Below are positions 24,910-34,359 of a DNA stretch of 64,000 nt, piece by piece (the first letter of the stretch is position 1; each line of letters starts with the position of its first letter). The notes below the pieces were generated by a model. It did not search any database. It saw only the letters and a program-made list of their open reading frames with translations, and was not told where the DNA came from. The stretch covers positions 1 to 64,000 of the forward strand of contig CAZWHQ010000008.1 in NCBI GenBank assembly GCA_964633715.1, read 5' to 3'. Source of the DNA: JAUWVG01 sp964633715. Its GTDB lineage: Bacteria > Acidobacteriota > Aminicenantia > Aminicenantales > Aminicenantaceae. The translations under genes and the position numbers were made by a program.

Positions 24910-25776
24910 CTACAACTTTAAAAGGTTTTTTAAATATTCTCGCAGGTCATTTTGGAATTCAGGACGTTTCAGAGCTAGGGCAACAGCGGCTTTCAGAAGA
25001 CCCATTTTATGGCCGCAGTCATAGCGTCTCCCTTCAAAAAGATATCCGTAGACAGGCTGTCTATCCAGAAGAACTTTTATGGCGTCAGTGATCTGGATTT
25101 CACCCCGGTGGTCGGGTTTGGTCTGCCGGATAGCATCGAAAATTTCGGGACTAAAGACATACCGGCCAATCAATCCAAGATTTGACTGGGCTTTCTCGGG
25201 GCCTGGTTTTTCTGCGAGGTCTTCCACTTGAAAAACTCTTTCAGAAATCTGTTTTGGCTTGATGATACCGTATTTTTTGGTCCCTTCTTCATCCACTCTG
25301 CCTAAAACAACAATAGTGGCATTAAATTCCTTGTAGGTGTCGATCAACTGTTTAGTGCAGGGTGTGTCACACACGAAAATATCATCCGGCAGCAGAGCAG
25401 CAAAAGGTTCCTGTCCAATATAACTCTCCGCCATTCCAATGGCATGTCCCAGACCGAGGGCCTTTTTTTGTCGGATAAAGCAAAATTCTCCCAGACGAGA
25501 GATTTTTTGCACTTCCTTTAAATAATCGGTCTTCCCTTTTTCTTCGAGAAAGGATTCCAACTCGGGGCTGTTGTCAAAATGGTCCTCCATCGTCGTTTTA
25601 CCCCGGCTGGTGATCACTGCAATGTTTCGGATACCTGACATAACGGCCTCTTCCACCCCATACTGAATGATGGGTTTGTCCACCACAGGGATCATTTCCT
25701 TTGGTTGCGCCTTAGTGGCAGGAAGAAACCGGGTTCCAAATCCGGCCGCCGGGATAACAGCTTTATGAATATTCAT
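24910..25776 (-). CDS. galU: UTP-glucose-1-phosphate uridylyltransferase
   Basis: Makes UDP-glucose from UTP and glucose 1-phosphate for envelope polysaccharides. The 288-residue product has the nucleotidyltransferase signature AVIPAAGFGTRFLPATKAQPKEMIPVVDKP at the N-terminus, the ALGLGHAI segment, LLPDDIF (metal-binding Asp), and LAEKPG with the catalytic lysine. I start at ATG 25776 (MNIHKAV), nine bases after AGGGG. The ATG at 25785 abuts that site. A rho-independent terminator of the upstream porin gene ends immediately before the RBS, so galU expression may rely on read-through. Confidence 0.94.
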   Translation of the reverse strand: MNIHKAVIPAAGFGTRFLPATKAQPKEMIPVVDKPIIQYGVEEAVMSGIRNIAVITSRGKTTMEDHFDNSPELESFLEEKGKTDYLKEVQKISRLGEFCFIRQKKALGLGHAIGMAESYIGQEPFAALLPDDIFVCDTPCTKQLIDTYKEFNATIVVLGRVDEEGTKKYGIIKPKQISERVFQVEDLAEKPGPEKAQSNLGLIGRYVFSPEIFDAIRQTKPDHRGEIQITDAIKVLLDRQPVYGYLFEGRRYDCGHKMGLLKAAVALALKRPEFQNDLREYLKNLLKL

Positions 25777-25790
25777 TTTGCCCATCCCCT

Positions 25791-25821
25791 AAAAAAAAGG
25801 GAAGGGCGCTTGGCCCTTCCC
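25791..25821 (-). terminator. Rho-independent terminator after the FadL-like gene, abutting the galU RBS
   Basis: On the minus strand a perfect 9-bp GC-rich stem GGGAAGGGC/GCCCTTCCC (25821-25813 with 25807-25799), a 5-nt loop, then eight T residues (25798-25791). It lies ~50 bp after the porin stop. The T tract ends just before the AGGGG ribosome binding site of galU, so termination here would control galU. Confidence 0.88.
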
Positions 25822-25873
25822 CAGAAATTGTCATCAAAATTAAAGGTATATAAACTTGCCTTCTCGTCTTACC

Positions 25874-27181
25874 TTATTTTCCCCACTGATAAATGAGAGA
25901 GGCTGTGATGGCAAAAATATTCATGCCATAAACACCCGGCATCTCATTGATTCCATCGAGAACAATATCTCTCTCTGTTCCCATAAGATATTCTCCTGCT
26001 AAATCAATCGTGAAATTATTCATCACAATGCCCACTCCAGCAGAAATCGCATTAAAGTCGTAATTGGGAACAAGCACGTTCAAGGTCGCATCAGGCGATG
26101 GTGCCGGATCGTTGTAGTATCCTGCACGAAGAGCCAGGCTATCGCTGACCCAGTATTCAAATCCAAACCTGAACTGCCATTTATCCTCCCACAAGAGCTC
26201 TAGATCGGCCTCTTCCGCCAGAGCCGCCTGCCAGTAGAGATCGTCAAAATCAGTCTCTGCTCTATCGAGTGTTCCCCAGTTTGTGTAGTGACCGTCGGCA
26301 GTAATCGTGATGTTTTCGGCAGGATGAAAGGCCACTCCAATCCCCAAAAACATAGGTGAAGTCACTTCTCTTGTAAAAGTTGTTTCTGTGGGCAGTCCCA
26401 GTATATCAAAATTTTCGATCATGGCATCGCCCTCGAATTTGACTTTAATGGGAGTCCGGAAGGTGACGCCGATGCTCACCTCTTCCACAGGTTTGATCAA
26501 AACCCCGAAGGTTCCCCCAACACCCCATCCCTTTGAACTCTCTTCATACTGACCGAGGTCAATAGGCAAAAGAATGACACCCACTCCAGGAATCAGAATA
26601 GGCACAGTTGCATAACCGGCTGTCCTCTGAATATCGAACATTCCGTAATTGATGTTGAGTGCAGCACCTAGATAGAAAATGTCACTGACTTTCACAGCAA
26701 CTGCCGGGGCAATGGACACCTGACCGATAAAGCTTTTCCAGATTATATCCGGATTTCCTATCAATGGAGTTCCTGCGAGAGGGCTCAAGTCCGTACCATC
26801 CCATGAGGCGCCTAGACCAGAGGGCGTGAATACGCTGATTCCGGCAACAATGTTGTCTGTAACCGGCGTAAAAAAACCGGCCATTCCGGCAGGATACATT
26901 TTGGATTCCGTCTCTGCATCAACACCAAAAAGATCGAATTGATAGGTTCCTTTTGGAATGATGATATCGCCGGACAGACCAAAGGTTGTCGCATTCATCT
27001 GGGCCAAACCAGCAGGATTCCAAAGCACCGCACTAAAATCATCAGCCAAACCGACAAAAGCCCCACCCATAGCGACCATACGTGCGCCCAGGCCGTTAAG
27101 ATTGAGTCCATTCGAAAATCCGAAGGAACTCAAGAAGATAAGGCATGTCAAAACCACCAGCAATGTTTTTGTTTTTTTCAT
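25874..27181 (-). CDS. OmpP1/FadL/TodX-family outer membrane protein
   Basis: Outer-membrane beta-barrel transporter of 435 residues, probably for hydrophobic compounds such as long-chain fatty acids. A signal peptide (1-about 23, ending SSFGFSNG) is followed by the family's N-terminal NLNGLGARMVAMGGAFVGLADDFSAVLWNPAGLAQM. The remainder is alternating beta strands (VSIGVTFRTPIKVKFEGDA, DSLALRAGYYND) ending in YQWGK. GGAGG precedes ATG. It lies 26 bp after the clpB stop and ends in a strong terminator, so it is the last gene of a clpB-porin unit. Substrate unknown. Confidence 0.88.
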   Translation of the reverse strand: MKKTKTLLVVLTCLIFLSSFGFSNGLNLNGLGARMVAMGGAFVGLADDFSAVLWNPAGLAQMNATTFGLSGDIIIPKGTYQFDLFGVDAETESKMYPAGMAGFFTPVTDNIVAGISVFTPSGLGASWDGTDLSPLAGTPLIGNPDIIWKSFIGQVSIAPAVAVKVSDIFYLGAALNINYGMFDIQRTAGYATVPILIPGVGVILLPIDLGQYEESSKGWGVGGTFGVLIKPVEEVSIGVTFRTPIKVKFEGDAMIENFDILGLPTETTFTREVTSPMFLGIGVAFHPAENITITADGHYTNWGTLDRAETDFDDLYWQAALAEEADLELLWEDKWQFRFGFEYWVSDSLALRAGYYNDPAPSPDATLNVLVPNYDFNAISAGVGIVMNNFTIDLAGEYLMGTERDIVLDGINEMPGVYGMNIFAITASLIYQWGK

Positions 27182-27207
27182 ATTACCTCCTAGTATTAAT
27201 CCCTTGT

Positions 27208-29841
27208 TTACGACATTTCACTGCTTTTGTCAATAGAGGGAGTTTTACCATCAAGGTCGGATTTCAGCCTAAAATCAAGTTCTCCCTTCTTTCCCACGTC
27301 TATTTTAACCACATCCCCAGCCTGGATTTCACCTTTCAGCATTTTTAGGGCCAGTGGATTCTGAATATCTTTCTGGATAATTCTTTTTAACGGCCTGGCC
27401 CCATAGACAGGATCCCACCCCCGTTCGGCCAGTAACTCTTTTGCTCTAGGGCTTAATTCAATCTCAATTTTTTTATCCTTCAATCGATTTCTCAACTCTT
27501 CAACCTGAATATCGACTATTTGAGACAGGACAGCCTTATCCAAGACCCTGAAGATGACGATTTCATCCACGCGGTTGAGAAATTCTGGTCTAAAATGACT
27601 GGCCAGTATGTTAGTGACTTCCGCTTCCATTTTCTCATAATCTCCTGCCATTTCTTTTATGGATTGGCTGCCGAGATTTGAGGTCATAATAATGATAGAG
27701 TTTTTGAAATCGACAGTTCTCCCCTTTCCATCAGTCAACCGCCCATCATCTAAGATCTGGAGTAAAATATTGAACACCTCAGGGTGTGCTTTTTCGATCT
27801 CATCGAGAAGGATAATCGAGTAAGGCCGGCGCTTCACCGCTTCTGTTAGCTGCCCCCCTTCTTCATATCCAATATATCCAGGAGGTGCGCCAATTAGGCG
27901 GGATACAGCATGCTTTTCCATATATTCAGACATATCAAGACGCACCATGGCCTTCTCATCATCAAAGAGAAAATCTGCCAATGATCGGGCGAGTTCTGTT
28001 TTCCCTACTCCTGTCGGCCCAATAAAAATGAATGCACCCAAAGGACGCGAGGGATCCTGGATGCCTGCCCTTGCGCGACGTATTGTGTCAGACACGATCC
28101 GGAGTGCATGGTCCTGACCTTTAACCCTTTTAGACAAAAATCCTTCCATTTGAACAAGCCTTTCCACATCTCCTTCGAGCATTTTTGAAATAGGAATGCC
28201 TGTCCATTTGGAGACAATGGCAGCCACATCCTCCTCATCCACCTCTTCCTTTAACATTTTCTTTTTAACTTGGATCTCACTCAATTCTTGGGATACCTTT
28301 TCTATTTCTTTCTGGATTTCGATCCGTTTACCGTATCTGATCTCTGCCACTCTTTCCAGGTTTCCCTCTCTTTCAGCTTTCTGCTCCTCCACTTTTAAAA
28401 CATCCAGTTCTTCCTTTAGTTTGTTCAGGATTTCTATCTTTTCTTTTTCCCTCTGCCAGTGAGCTTTGAGAACATTCCTTTTCTCTTTTAATTCAGCCAG
28501 CTTTTGATTCAATTGAAGCAATTTTTCTTTGACACCCTTGTCTTTTTCTTTTTTGAGGGCCTGTTTCTCGATTTCGAGCTGCATGATTAAGCGTTCAAAT
28601 TCGTCAATTTCCTCCGGCATACTATCGATCTCCATGCGGATTCGAGAGCCAGCCTCATCAATCAAGTCAATCGCCTTATCCGGTAAAAACCGATCTGTGA
28701 TGTAACGATCGGAAAGAGTTGCTGCAGCCACAAGAGCCGAATCCTTGATCTCCACGCCATGGTGGACTTCGTACTTCTCCTTTAAACCACGCAAAATCGA
28801 AATGGTTTCCTCCACGGAAGGTTGGTCCACATAAATCTGTTGAAATCGTCTTTCCAGAGCTGGATCTTTTTCGATATATTTCTTGTATTCGTTGAGAGTC
28901 GTCGCACCCACACACCTGAGCTCTCCTCTTGCCAAAGGGGGCTTAAGCATATTGGAGGCATCAACGGCTCCTTCAGCCGCACCAGCGCCCATGATTGTAT
29001 GCAGCTCGTCAATAAAGAGAATAATTTCTCCTTCAGCATCTTTGATCTCTTTTAAAATGGCTTTCAACCGGTCTTCAAACTCTCCCCGGAATTTTGTCCC
29101 TGCAATGAGACTCCCGATATCAAGAGATATCAGCCGCTTGTTTTTTAGGGATTGAGGGACATCACTATTGATGATGCGCTGGGCCAGCCCCTCCACAATG
29201 GCTGTTTTTCCAACTCCTGCATCTCCTATAAGAACAGGATTATTCTTCGTTCTTCTTGAGAGGACTTGAATGACTCTGCGTATTTCATCTTCCCGTCCTA
29301 TGACCGGATCGAGTTTACCCCTTTTCGCTAATGAGGTAATATCCTGGGTGTACTTTTCAAGAACCTGATATTTTTCCTCTGGTTGCGGATCTGTCACTCT
29401 CTGTGACCCACGAATTTCTTGTAGAGCCTTCAGAACAACATCTTCTGTTACACCACTGTTTTTGAGGATCAGAGAGGCATCGCCCGCTCTTTCTTTGAGA
29501 ATGGCTAAAAAAAGATGTTCGGTCGACACATATTCATCTCTAAGTTTTTCTGCCTCTTTCTGTGCCCTAGACATGATCTGTCGCAGCCCAGAGGATAGAT
29601 AAATCTCCCCGCTCCCATCGACTTTTGGGAGTTGATCAAGAGCTTTTTCGAGTTCGAGCTGGATTTTTTGAGGATTAATCCCTATCTTCTCTAAAACCGC
29701 GATAACAATATTTTCTTCCTGATTCAAAAAAACCCATAAAAGATGCTCCGGTTTTATCTCTTGATGACCCAGCTCTTCTGCTTTCTTTTGAGACTCTTGG
29801 AAAGCCTCTTGAGACATCACCGTAAATTTATCCCATTTCAT
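27208..29841 (-). CDS. clpB: ATP-dependent disaggregase ClpB
   Basis: Hexameric AAA+ chaperone that pulls apart protein aggregates with DnaK. The 877-residue product has the Clp N domain (1-about 145), AAA-1 with Walker A GDAGVGKT (about 205) and IDELHTIMGAG, the long coiled-coil middle domain (about 405-530) that distinguishes ClpB from ClpA/C, and AAA-2 with GPTGVGKTELA (about 607), ending in the C-terminal D2-small domain. The tail SDLDGKTPSIDKSSEMS extends slightly beyond typical ClpB. I see no CIRCE operator upstream. Confidence 0.96.
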   Translation of the reverse strand: MKWDKFTVMSQEAFQESQKKAEELGHQEIKPEHLLWVFLNQEENIVIAVLEKIGINPQKIQLELEKALDQLPKVDGSGEIYLSSGLRQIMSRAQKEAEKLRDEYVSTEHLFLAILKERAGDASLILKNSGVTEDVVLKALQEIRGSQRVTDPQPEEKYQVLEKYTQDITSLAKRGKLDPVIGREDEIRRVIQVLSRRTKNNPVLIGDAGVGKTAIVEGLAQRIINSDVPQSLKNKRLISLDIGSLIAGTKFRGEFEDRLKAILKEIKDAEGEIILFIDELHTIMGAGAAEGAVDASNMLKPPLARGELRCVGATTLNEYKKYIEKDPALERRFQQIYVDQPSVEETISILRGLKEKYEVHHGVEIKDSALVAAATLSDRYITDRFLPDKAIDLIDEAGSRIRMEIDSMPEEIDEFERLIMQLEIEKQALKKEKDKGVKEKLLQLNQKLAELKEKRNVLKAHWQREKEKIEILNKLKEELDVLKVEEQKAEREGNLERVAEIRYGKRIEIQKEIEKVSQELSEIQVKKKMLKEEVDEEDVAAIVSKWTGIPISKMLEGDVERLVQMEGFLSKRVKGQDHALRIVSDTIRRARAGIQDPSRPLGAFIFIGPTGVGKTELARSLADFLFDDEKAMVRLDMSEYMEKHAVSRLIGAPPGYIGYEEGGQLTEAVKRRPYSIILLDEIEKAHPEVFNILLQILDDGRLTDGKGRTVDFKNSIIIMTSNLGSQSIKEMAGDYEKMEAEVTNILASHFRPEFLNRVDEIVIFRVLDKAVLSQIVDIQVEELRNRLKDKKIEIELSPRAKELLAERGWDPVYGARPLKRIIQKDIQNPLALKMLKGEIQAGDVVKIDVGKKGELDFRLKSDLDGKTPSIDKSSEMS

Positions 29842-29972
29842 TGTTGCACCTTTTTATATTCTTTGAGATTTTTAAACAAAATTTTATAGTAATAAAAATG
29901 TAAAAGAATGTCACGTCTGTAAAGCCAAACGGTCTCTGCAGTTTGATAAACTTTATTTTTAAAAATTTCCTC

Positions 29973-30000
29973 TTGACAATTTAAAAAATACTGTTATTTT
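29973..30000 (+). promoter_or_regulatory. Possible promoter of the small acidic protein gene
   Basis: A perfect -35 TTGACA (29973-29978) is followed after 16 bp by a poor -10, TATTTT (29995-30000). Initiation near 30007 would leave a leader of only ~11 nt containing the AAAGGA ribosome binding site. The -35 match is persuasive, the -10 less so. Confidence 0.4.
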
Positions 30001-30017
30001 TGGGTAAAGGATACCCC

Positions 30018-30344
30018 ATGGAAGAAATCGAAATCATGAGTTGGTTGACTTTAGACGCCATAAAAAAAGAAGCCACAATCGTCGAAACGCTTGGTAACCT
30101 CCAGAACGGACACTGTATGGCTGTTTTCTGTATCATCGAAGATGATTTCTTTGAACTCTGTTACAGTGATTCCATTTCAAATTATATGAGGCGTTTTGAA
30201 GACAAGGAAGAATTTGAACGGGGTTTAGAAAAAAGGAAGGAAGAGTTCGGAGAAGCAGGATTTGAAGAAGAACTGGATATCGAGGAGGACGAAGACAGCG
30301 AAAACGATGAAGATGATTTCATTGAGGATTCTGATAATTTCTGA
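30018..30344 (+). CDS. Small acidic protein of unknown function
   Basis: Product of 108 residues with a folded-looking N-terminal half (MSWLTLDAIKKEATIVETLGNLQNG, CIIEDDFFELCYSD) and a C-terminal third that is almost all Asp and Glu (EELDIEEDEDSENDEDDF). There is no signal peptide, membrane segment or family motif I recognise. ATG 30018 is preceded by AAAGGA at 30006-30011. It is monocistronic, divergent from clpB and convergent with mutS (19 bp apart). The acidic tail could be a flexible, cation- or nucleic-acid-mimicking segment, but this is speculation. Confidence 0.72.
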   Translation: MEEIEIMSWLTLDAIKKEATIVETLGNLQNGHCMAVFCIIEDDFFELCYSDSISNYMRRFEDKEEFERGLEKRKEEFGEAGFEEELDIEEDEDSENDEDDFIEDSDNF

Positions 30345-30363
30345 TCTGTGGTTTTTTGCAGCG

Positions 30364-33000
30364 TTAGTGTCCGCCGTTTTTTATCTTTTCTCTCATTTTA
30401 TTCAATAAATTCAAAGCTTCAAGGGGTGTTATTTTTGATATATCTGTCTGGTTGATAACCTCTCGTATTTCATCTAGAATTCTTAAATCCTTATCCGTCT
30501 GGAACAGCAATCCCTGTGATTTATCCTGTTTTGATGACGGATGATAGGCAATCTTTGGATGTCCAGAATCATCCAACTCCTTTTTTTCCAGGTTGAAAAG
30601 AATTTCTTTAGCCCGGTCAACGACTAGTCTTGGGATTCCTGCAAGTTTGGCGACATGGATACCATAACTCTGGTCAGATGGGCCCGGGATCACTTTTCGC
30701 AAAAAAATAATCTCATCTTTCCATTCCCTGACGGATATATGGAAATTTTTTACTCGATCGTGTGTTAATTCCAATTCAGTCAATTCATGGTAATGAGTGG
30801 CAAATAATGTTTTTGCTTTTTGTTCTTCTTTCTCATGCAGATACTCTGTCACAGCCCAAGCGATACTGAGGCCGTCAAAGGTACTCGTTCCACGTCCAAT
30901 TTCATCAAGAAGGATCAAGCTTTTTGATGTAGCATTATTGAGGATATTCGCCGTTTCCAACATCTCAACCATAAATGTGGACTGACCAACGCTGAGAAAA
31001 TCCATAGCACCAACCCGCGTAAAGATTCGGTCCACAAGACAAATTTCAGCCGATTCAGCCGGGACAAATGCTCCCATATGCGCAAGAATACAAATCAAGG
31101 CTACCTGCCTGAGATAGGTAGATTTCCCTCCCATGTTGGGACCTGTGATAATGAGAATCTGTTCTTGATCCCGATTCAGGAAAGTGTCGTTAGGAATAAA
31201 CGGATCCTCATTGAAGAGTTCGATCACAGGATGCCGTCCGTGGACAATATGAATGTTATCTCCATCTTGGAGTTTAGGGCGGCAGTAATTGCGCTGGGAC
31301 GCTCCTTCCGCAAGAGAAGCCAGAACATCCAGAATAGCAATAGAAGAAGCAATTTTCTGAAGTCTGGAACTTTCCTCAGATATTTTTTCTCTGACCTCAA
31401 GAAATAGTTTATGCTCAAGTTCTCCTATCCGTTCCTCTGCATTGAGGACTTTTTCTTCATATTCTTTCAGCTCAGGTGTTATGAAGCGCTCGGAATTAAC
31501 GAGTGTCTGTTTGCGGATATAGTCATCTGGAACTTGAGAGAGATTCGGTTTTGTGACATCGATATAGTATCCAAAAACCTTGTTGTACCGAATTTTAAGC
31601 GAAGAGATGCCTGATCTCTCGCGTTCCTTTTTTTCGAGTCCGGAAATAAAGGATTTTCCAGAATGACTGATTTTTCTCAGATCATCCAATTCTGAAGAAT
31701 ATCCTTTCTTAATGATGCCGCCGTCGGATAGAAAAAATGCGGGTTCATCCATAATAGCAGAATCGATAAGATCGACTATGTCCTCAGCATTGTCCCACTT
31801 CTTATAAATGTGCTTCACCTGTTTGGCTTGGATGGAGTCCAGCTGTGATTGAAGTAGAGGAAGAGGTAAAAGTGATTTTTTTAGTGAAACCAAATCTCTG
31901 GCATGAGCCACACCCAAAGAAATCTTGCTGGTCAATCGTTCCAGATCATAAATTCCTTTTAATCCCTCTCTGATTTTTTGCCGTTCGATAATTTTGTTAA
32001 AGAATTCCTCAACAGAATCAAGTCTTGCCTCTATTTCCAGCAAATTCTGGCTGGGCTGAAGGAGCCAGGTCTTTAAAAGCCGGCCACCCAAGGATGTGAC
32101 GGTATAATCGATCACATCCAGAAGGGATCCCTTCACGCTGGTTTCCCTCAAATTTTTAACAAGTTCAAGGTTTTTGATTGTTGAAGAGTCCAGGATCATG
32201 AATAAATCGGACGAAAGGTACGAAATCGAGTGAATGAGTGAAAGAGAATCCTGCCTGAGTTGTTTGATATAATGGAGAAGAGCCCCAGCAGCAGATACAG
32301 CCAGTTCTTTATCGCCCAGATCAAATCCCGCAAGAGATTTTACACCAAAATGATCCAACAAAAGATTCTTCGACTGAGTGAATTCAAACGTCCAATCTTC
32401 CCTCGGGCTTTGCAGGGCAAATGGTAGATCAGTTTCAGTCAGGAGGTTTAATATTCGATCCTGCTGCCCTTCAGGAAAAATGATTTCCTTTGGAGAAATT
32501 TTAAACAGCTCATCAGACAGCAGTCGATGCTCTTGAGAAAAACTTTGTGCCGTTTTCATCTGACCAGAGGCCAAATCCACAACGGCCATACCCCATCCTC
32601 CGCCGTGTTCAAGATACAAACTGGAAATATATATGTTTTCTTTAGCCCCCTCCAGTTCGATTTCCACAGCTGTACCTGGAGTTAAGATTTTGACCACCTC
32701 ACGGTCTACAATTCCTTTGGACAATTTTGGATCTCCGACCTGTTCACAGATGGCCACTTTATAACCATTTTTAAGGAGCTTCTCCAGATAAGAATCAACA
32801 GCATGGTAGGGAACTCCGCACATCGGAACCTTATGCCGGGAAGTCAGAGCAATTTCCAGGATGGGGGAAGCAATTTTGGCATCCATGAAAAACATCTCAT
32901 AAAAATCCCCTAAACGATACATCAGCAGCGCATCCTTATGCTTTGCCTTAATGCGGTGATACTGCTCCATCATCGGAGTTGATGTTTTTGTTTTTGCCAT
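30364..33000 (-). CDS. mutS: DNA mismatch repair protein MutS
   Basis: Mismatch-recognition ATPase of 878 residues. The N-terminal domain carries the mismatch-wedge motif GDFYEMF (about 31-37, Phe and Glu of FxE). Connector, lever and clamp domains follow, then the ABC-type ATPase with Walker A TGPNMGGKSTYLRQ (about 625), signature DFLSVGQSTFMVEM, Walker B LILLDEIGRGTSTFDG and ATHYHEL. Full length for a MutS1 protein, with the usual C-terminal tail. It stands alone, divergent from the GT9 gene. Confidence 0.97.
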   Translation of the reverse strand: MAKTKTSTPMMEQYHRIKAKHKDALLMYRLGDFYEMFFMDAKIASPILEIALTSRHKVPMCGVPYHAVDSYLEKLLKNGYKVAICEQVGDPKLSKGIVDREVVKILTPGTAVEIELEGAKENIYISSLYLEHGGGWGMAVVDLASGQMKTAQSFSQEHRLLSDELFKISPKEIIFPEGQQDRILNLLTETDLPFALQSPREDWTFEFTQSKNLLLDHFGVKSLAGFDLGDKELAVSAAGALLHYIKQLRQDSLSLIHSISYLSSDLFMILDSSTIKNLELVKNLRETSVKGSLLDVIDYTVTSLGGRLLKTWLLQPSQNLLEIEARLDSVEEFFNKIIERQKIREGLKGIYDLERLTSKISLGVAHARDLVSLKKSLLPLPLLQSQLDSIQAKQVKHIYKKWDNAEDIVDLIDSAIMDEPAFFLSDGGIIKKGYSSELDDLRKISHSGKSFISGLEKKERERSGISSLKIRYNKVFGYYIDVTKPNLSQVPDDYIRKQTLVNSERFITPELKEYEEKVLNAEERIGELEHKLFLEVREKISEESSRLQKIASSIAILDVLASLAEGASQRNYCRPKLQDGDNIHIVHGRHPVIELFNEDPFIPNDTFLNRDQEQILIITGPNMGGKSTYLRQVALICILAHMGAFVPAESAEICLVDRIFTRVGAMDFLSVGQSTFMVEMLETANILNNATSKSLILLDEIGRGTSTFDGLSIAWAVTEYLHEKEEQKAKTLFATHYHELTELELTHDRVKNFHISVREWKDEIIFLRKVIPGPSDQSYGIHVAKLAGIPRLVVDRAKEILFNLEKKELDDSGHPKIAYHPSSKQDKSQGLLFQTDKDLRILDEIREVINQTDISKITPLEALNLLNKMREKIKNGGH

Positions 33001-33109
33001 AACAGCCTAACAAATATACTTCCCACATCCCCTTTTTTCAAGCTATGAATAAGAGAAAGAGTGGCCTGCCTATCCAATTTATGGTATAGAGTTATCTGGG
33101 CAATACACC

Positions 33110-34330
33110 ATGAATGTTGACTTGATGAGACTTCTTGACAGAAAATTTGGGATCCCTCTATGCTTTCTGTTGTCCATCCTCAATGGGATAAAAAAACCTT
33201 TCAAAGGAGATTATCCCCTTAAAGATTCTAGAAAAATCTTGTTCATTGAGCTGTCCGAGATGGGAAGCATGGTTCTGGCTTACTCTCTCTTTGAGAAAAC
33301 AAAAGAATTGTATCCCGATGCTGAACTTTATTTCCTCACCTTTCAAAAAAACAGGTATGCCATAGATATTTTTGATGTTATCCCTGAAGAAAATATTTGT
33401 GTTATCGATGATCGTCATTTCTTCGTATTTTTAAAGTCAGCCATAAGGTCCCTGAAGTATCTCCGAAAGAAAAAAATTACGACTGTTCTTGACATGGAGT
33501 TTTTTTCCCGTTTTACATCCATCTACTCTTTTTTTTGTGGAGCAAAAGAAACTGTGGGATATTTCAGATTTCGAAATGAGGGGCTCTATCGAGGACAGTT
33601 TTTGACACACAGAGTGCTGTACAACCCTCAAATCCATACGTCCTTTAACCTCCTGAATCTGATTTACGCCCTTGACCAATCAAGCAGAGATATTCCCAAT
33701 CCAAAAATTGCCATCGATAAAAAAGATCTGGTCATTCCCAGAAAAGCGAAGATTTCAGAGGACGCTAGAACACATATTCTTGATAAGCTGAAAAAATTAA
33801 ATAACGACATAATTCAGGCCGATAAAATTATCCTGCTCAATCCAAACTCAAGCGATATCATCCCACTGCGCAGGTGGCCACTTGATAATTATATAAAGCT
33901 GGCCCGCAAACTTCTCGAGCAAACAGGAATTTACATTGTTTTGACAGGAATCGAGACCGAATGGCAGACCTGCGAATCCATCTGCAGAAGCATCAATCAC
34001 AGCAGATGCCTGAATTTCTCGGGAAAAACCAGTTTTTCCGAGCTGATGGATCTGTACAAAATATCGGATGTTTTAATCACAAATGACAGCGGCCCTGCCC
34101 ATTTCTCTGCCATGACCGATATCCAGACCTTTGTTTTTTTCGGCCCAGAAACCCCATTACTTTACGGGCCGCTAGGAAAAAACTGTTATGTCTTCTATTC
34201 CAACTATTCCTGCAGTCCTTGTGTTTCTGTTTTCAACCACCGTCAATCTCCTTGCCAGGACAACAAATGCTTGAAATCCATTTCCGTCCAGGAAGTCTAT
34301 GAAAAAGTGAGAGAAAAGCTAGAGCTGTGA
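33110..34330 (+). CDS. Glycosyltransferase family 9 (heptosyltransferase-like) protein
   Basis: Product of 406 residues with the ADP-heptose:LPS heptosyltransferase fold. The N-terminal domain begins ILFIELSEMGSMVLAYSLFEKTKELYPDAEL. The C-terminal nucleotide-sugar domain has ILLNPNSSDIIPLRRWPLDNYIKLARKLLE and the hallmark DVLITNDSGPAHFSAM followed by FFGPETPLLYGPLG. GT9 enzymes add heptoses to the LPS inner core in the cytoplasm. The exact donor and acceptor cannot be read from sequence. A cysteine-rich stretch near the end (CSPCVSVFNHRQSPCQDNKC) is common in this family. First gene of a plus-strand envelope group. Confidence 0.86.
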   Translation: MNVDLMRLLDRKFGIPLCFLLSILNGIKKPFKGDYPLKDSRKILFIELSEMGSMVLAYSLFEKTKELYPDAELYFLTFQKNRYAIDIFDVIPEENICVIDDRHFFVFLKSAIRSLKYLRKKKITTVLDMEFFSRFTSIYSFFCGAKETVGYFRFRNEGLYRGQFLTHRVLYNPQIHTSFNLLNLIYALDQSSRDIPNPKIAIDKKDLVIPRKAKISEDARTHILDKLKKLNNDIIQADKIILLNPNSSDIIPLRRWPLDNYIKLARKLLEQTGIYIVLTGIETEWQTCESICRSINHSRCLNFSGKTSFSELMDLYKISDVLITNDSGPAHFSAMTDIQTFVFFGPETPLLYGPLGKNCYVFYSNYSCSPCVSVFNHRQSPCQDNKCLKSISVQEVYEKVREKLEL

Positions 34331-34359
34331 TTGAAAACACTTAGCTTTTAGGACATCAG

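Noticed and set aside
29842..29972. CIRCE or sigma-32 promoter upstream of clpB
   Set aside because: No TTAGCACTC-N9-GAGTGCTAA and no good CTTGAA/CCCCAT pair were found. The AT-rich region offers only weak -10-like strings.
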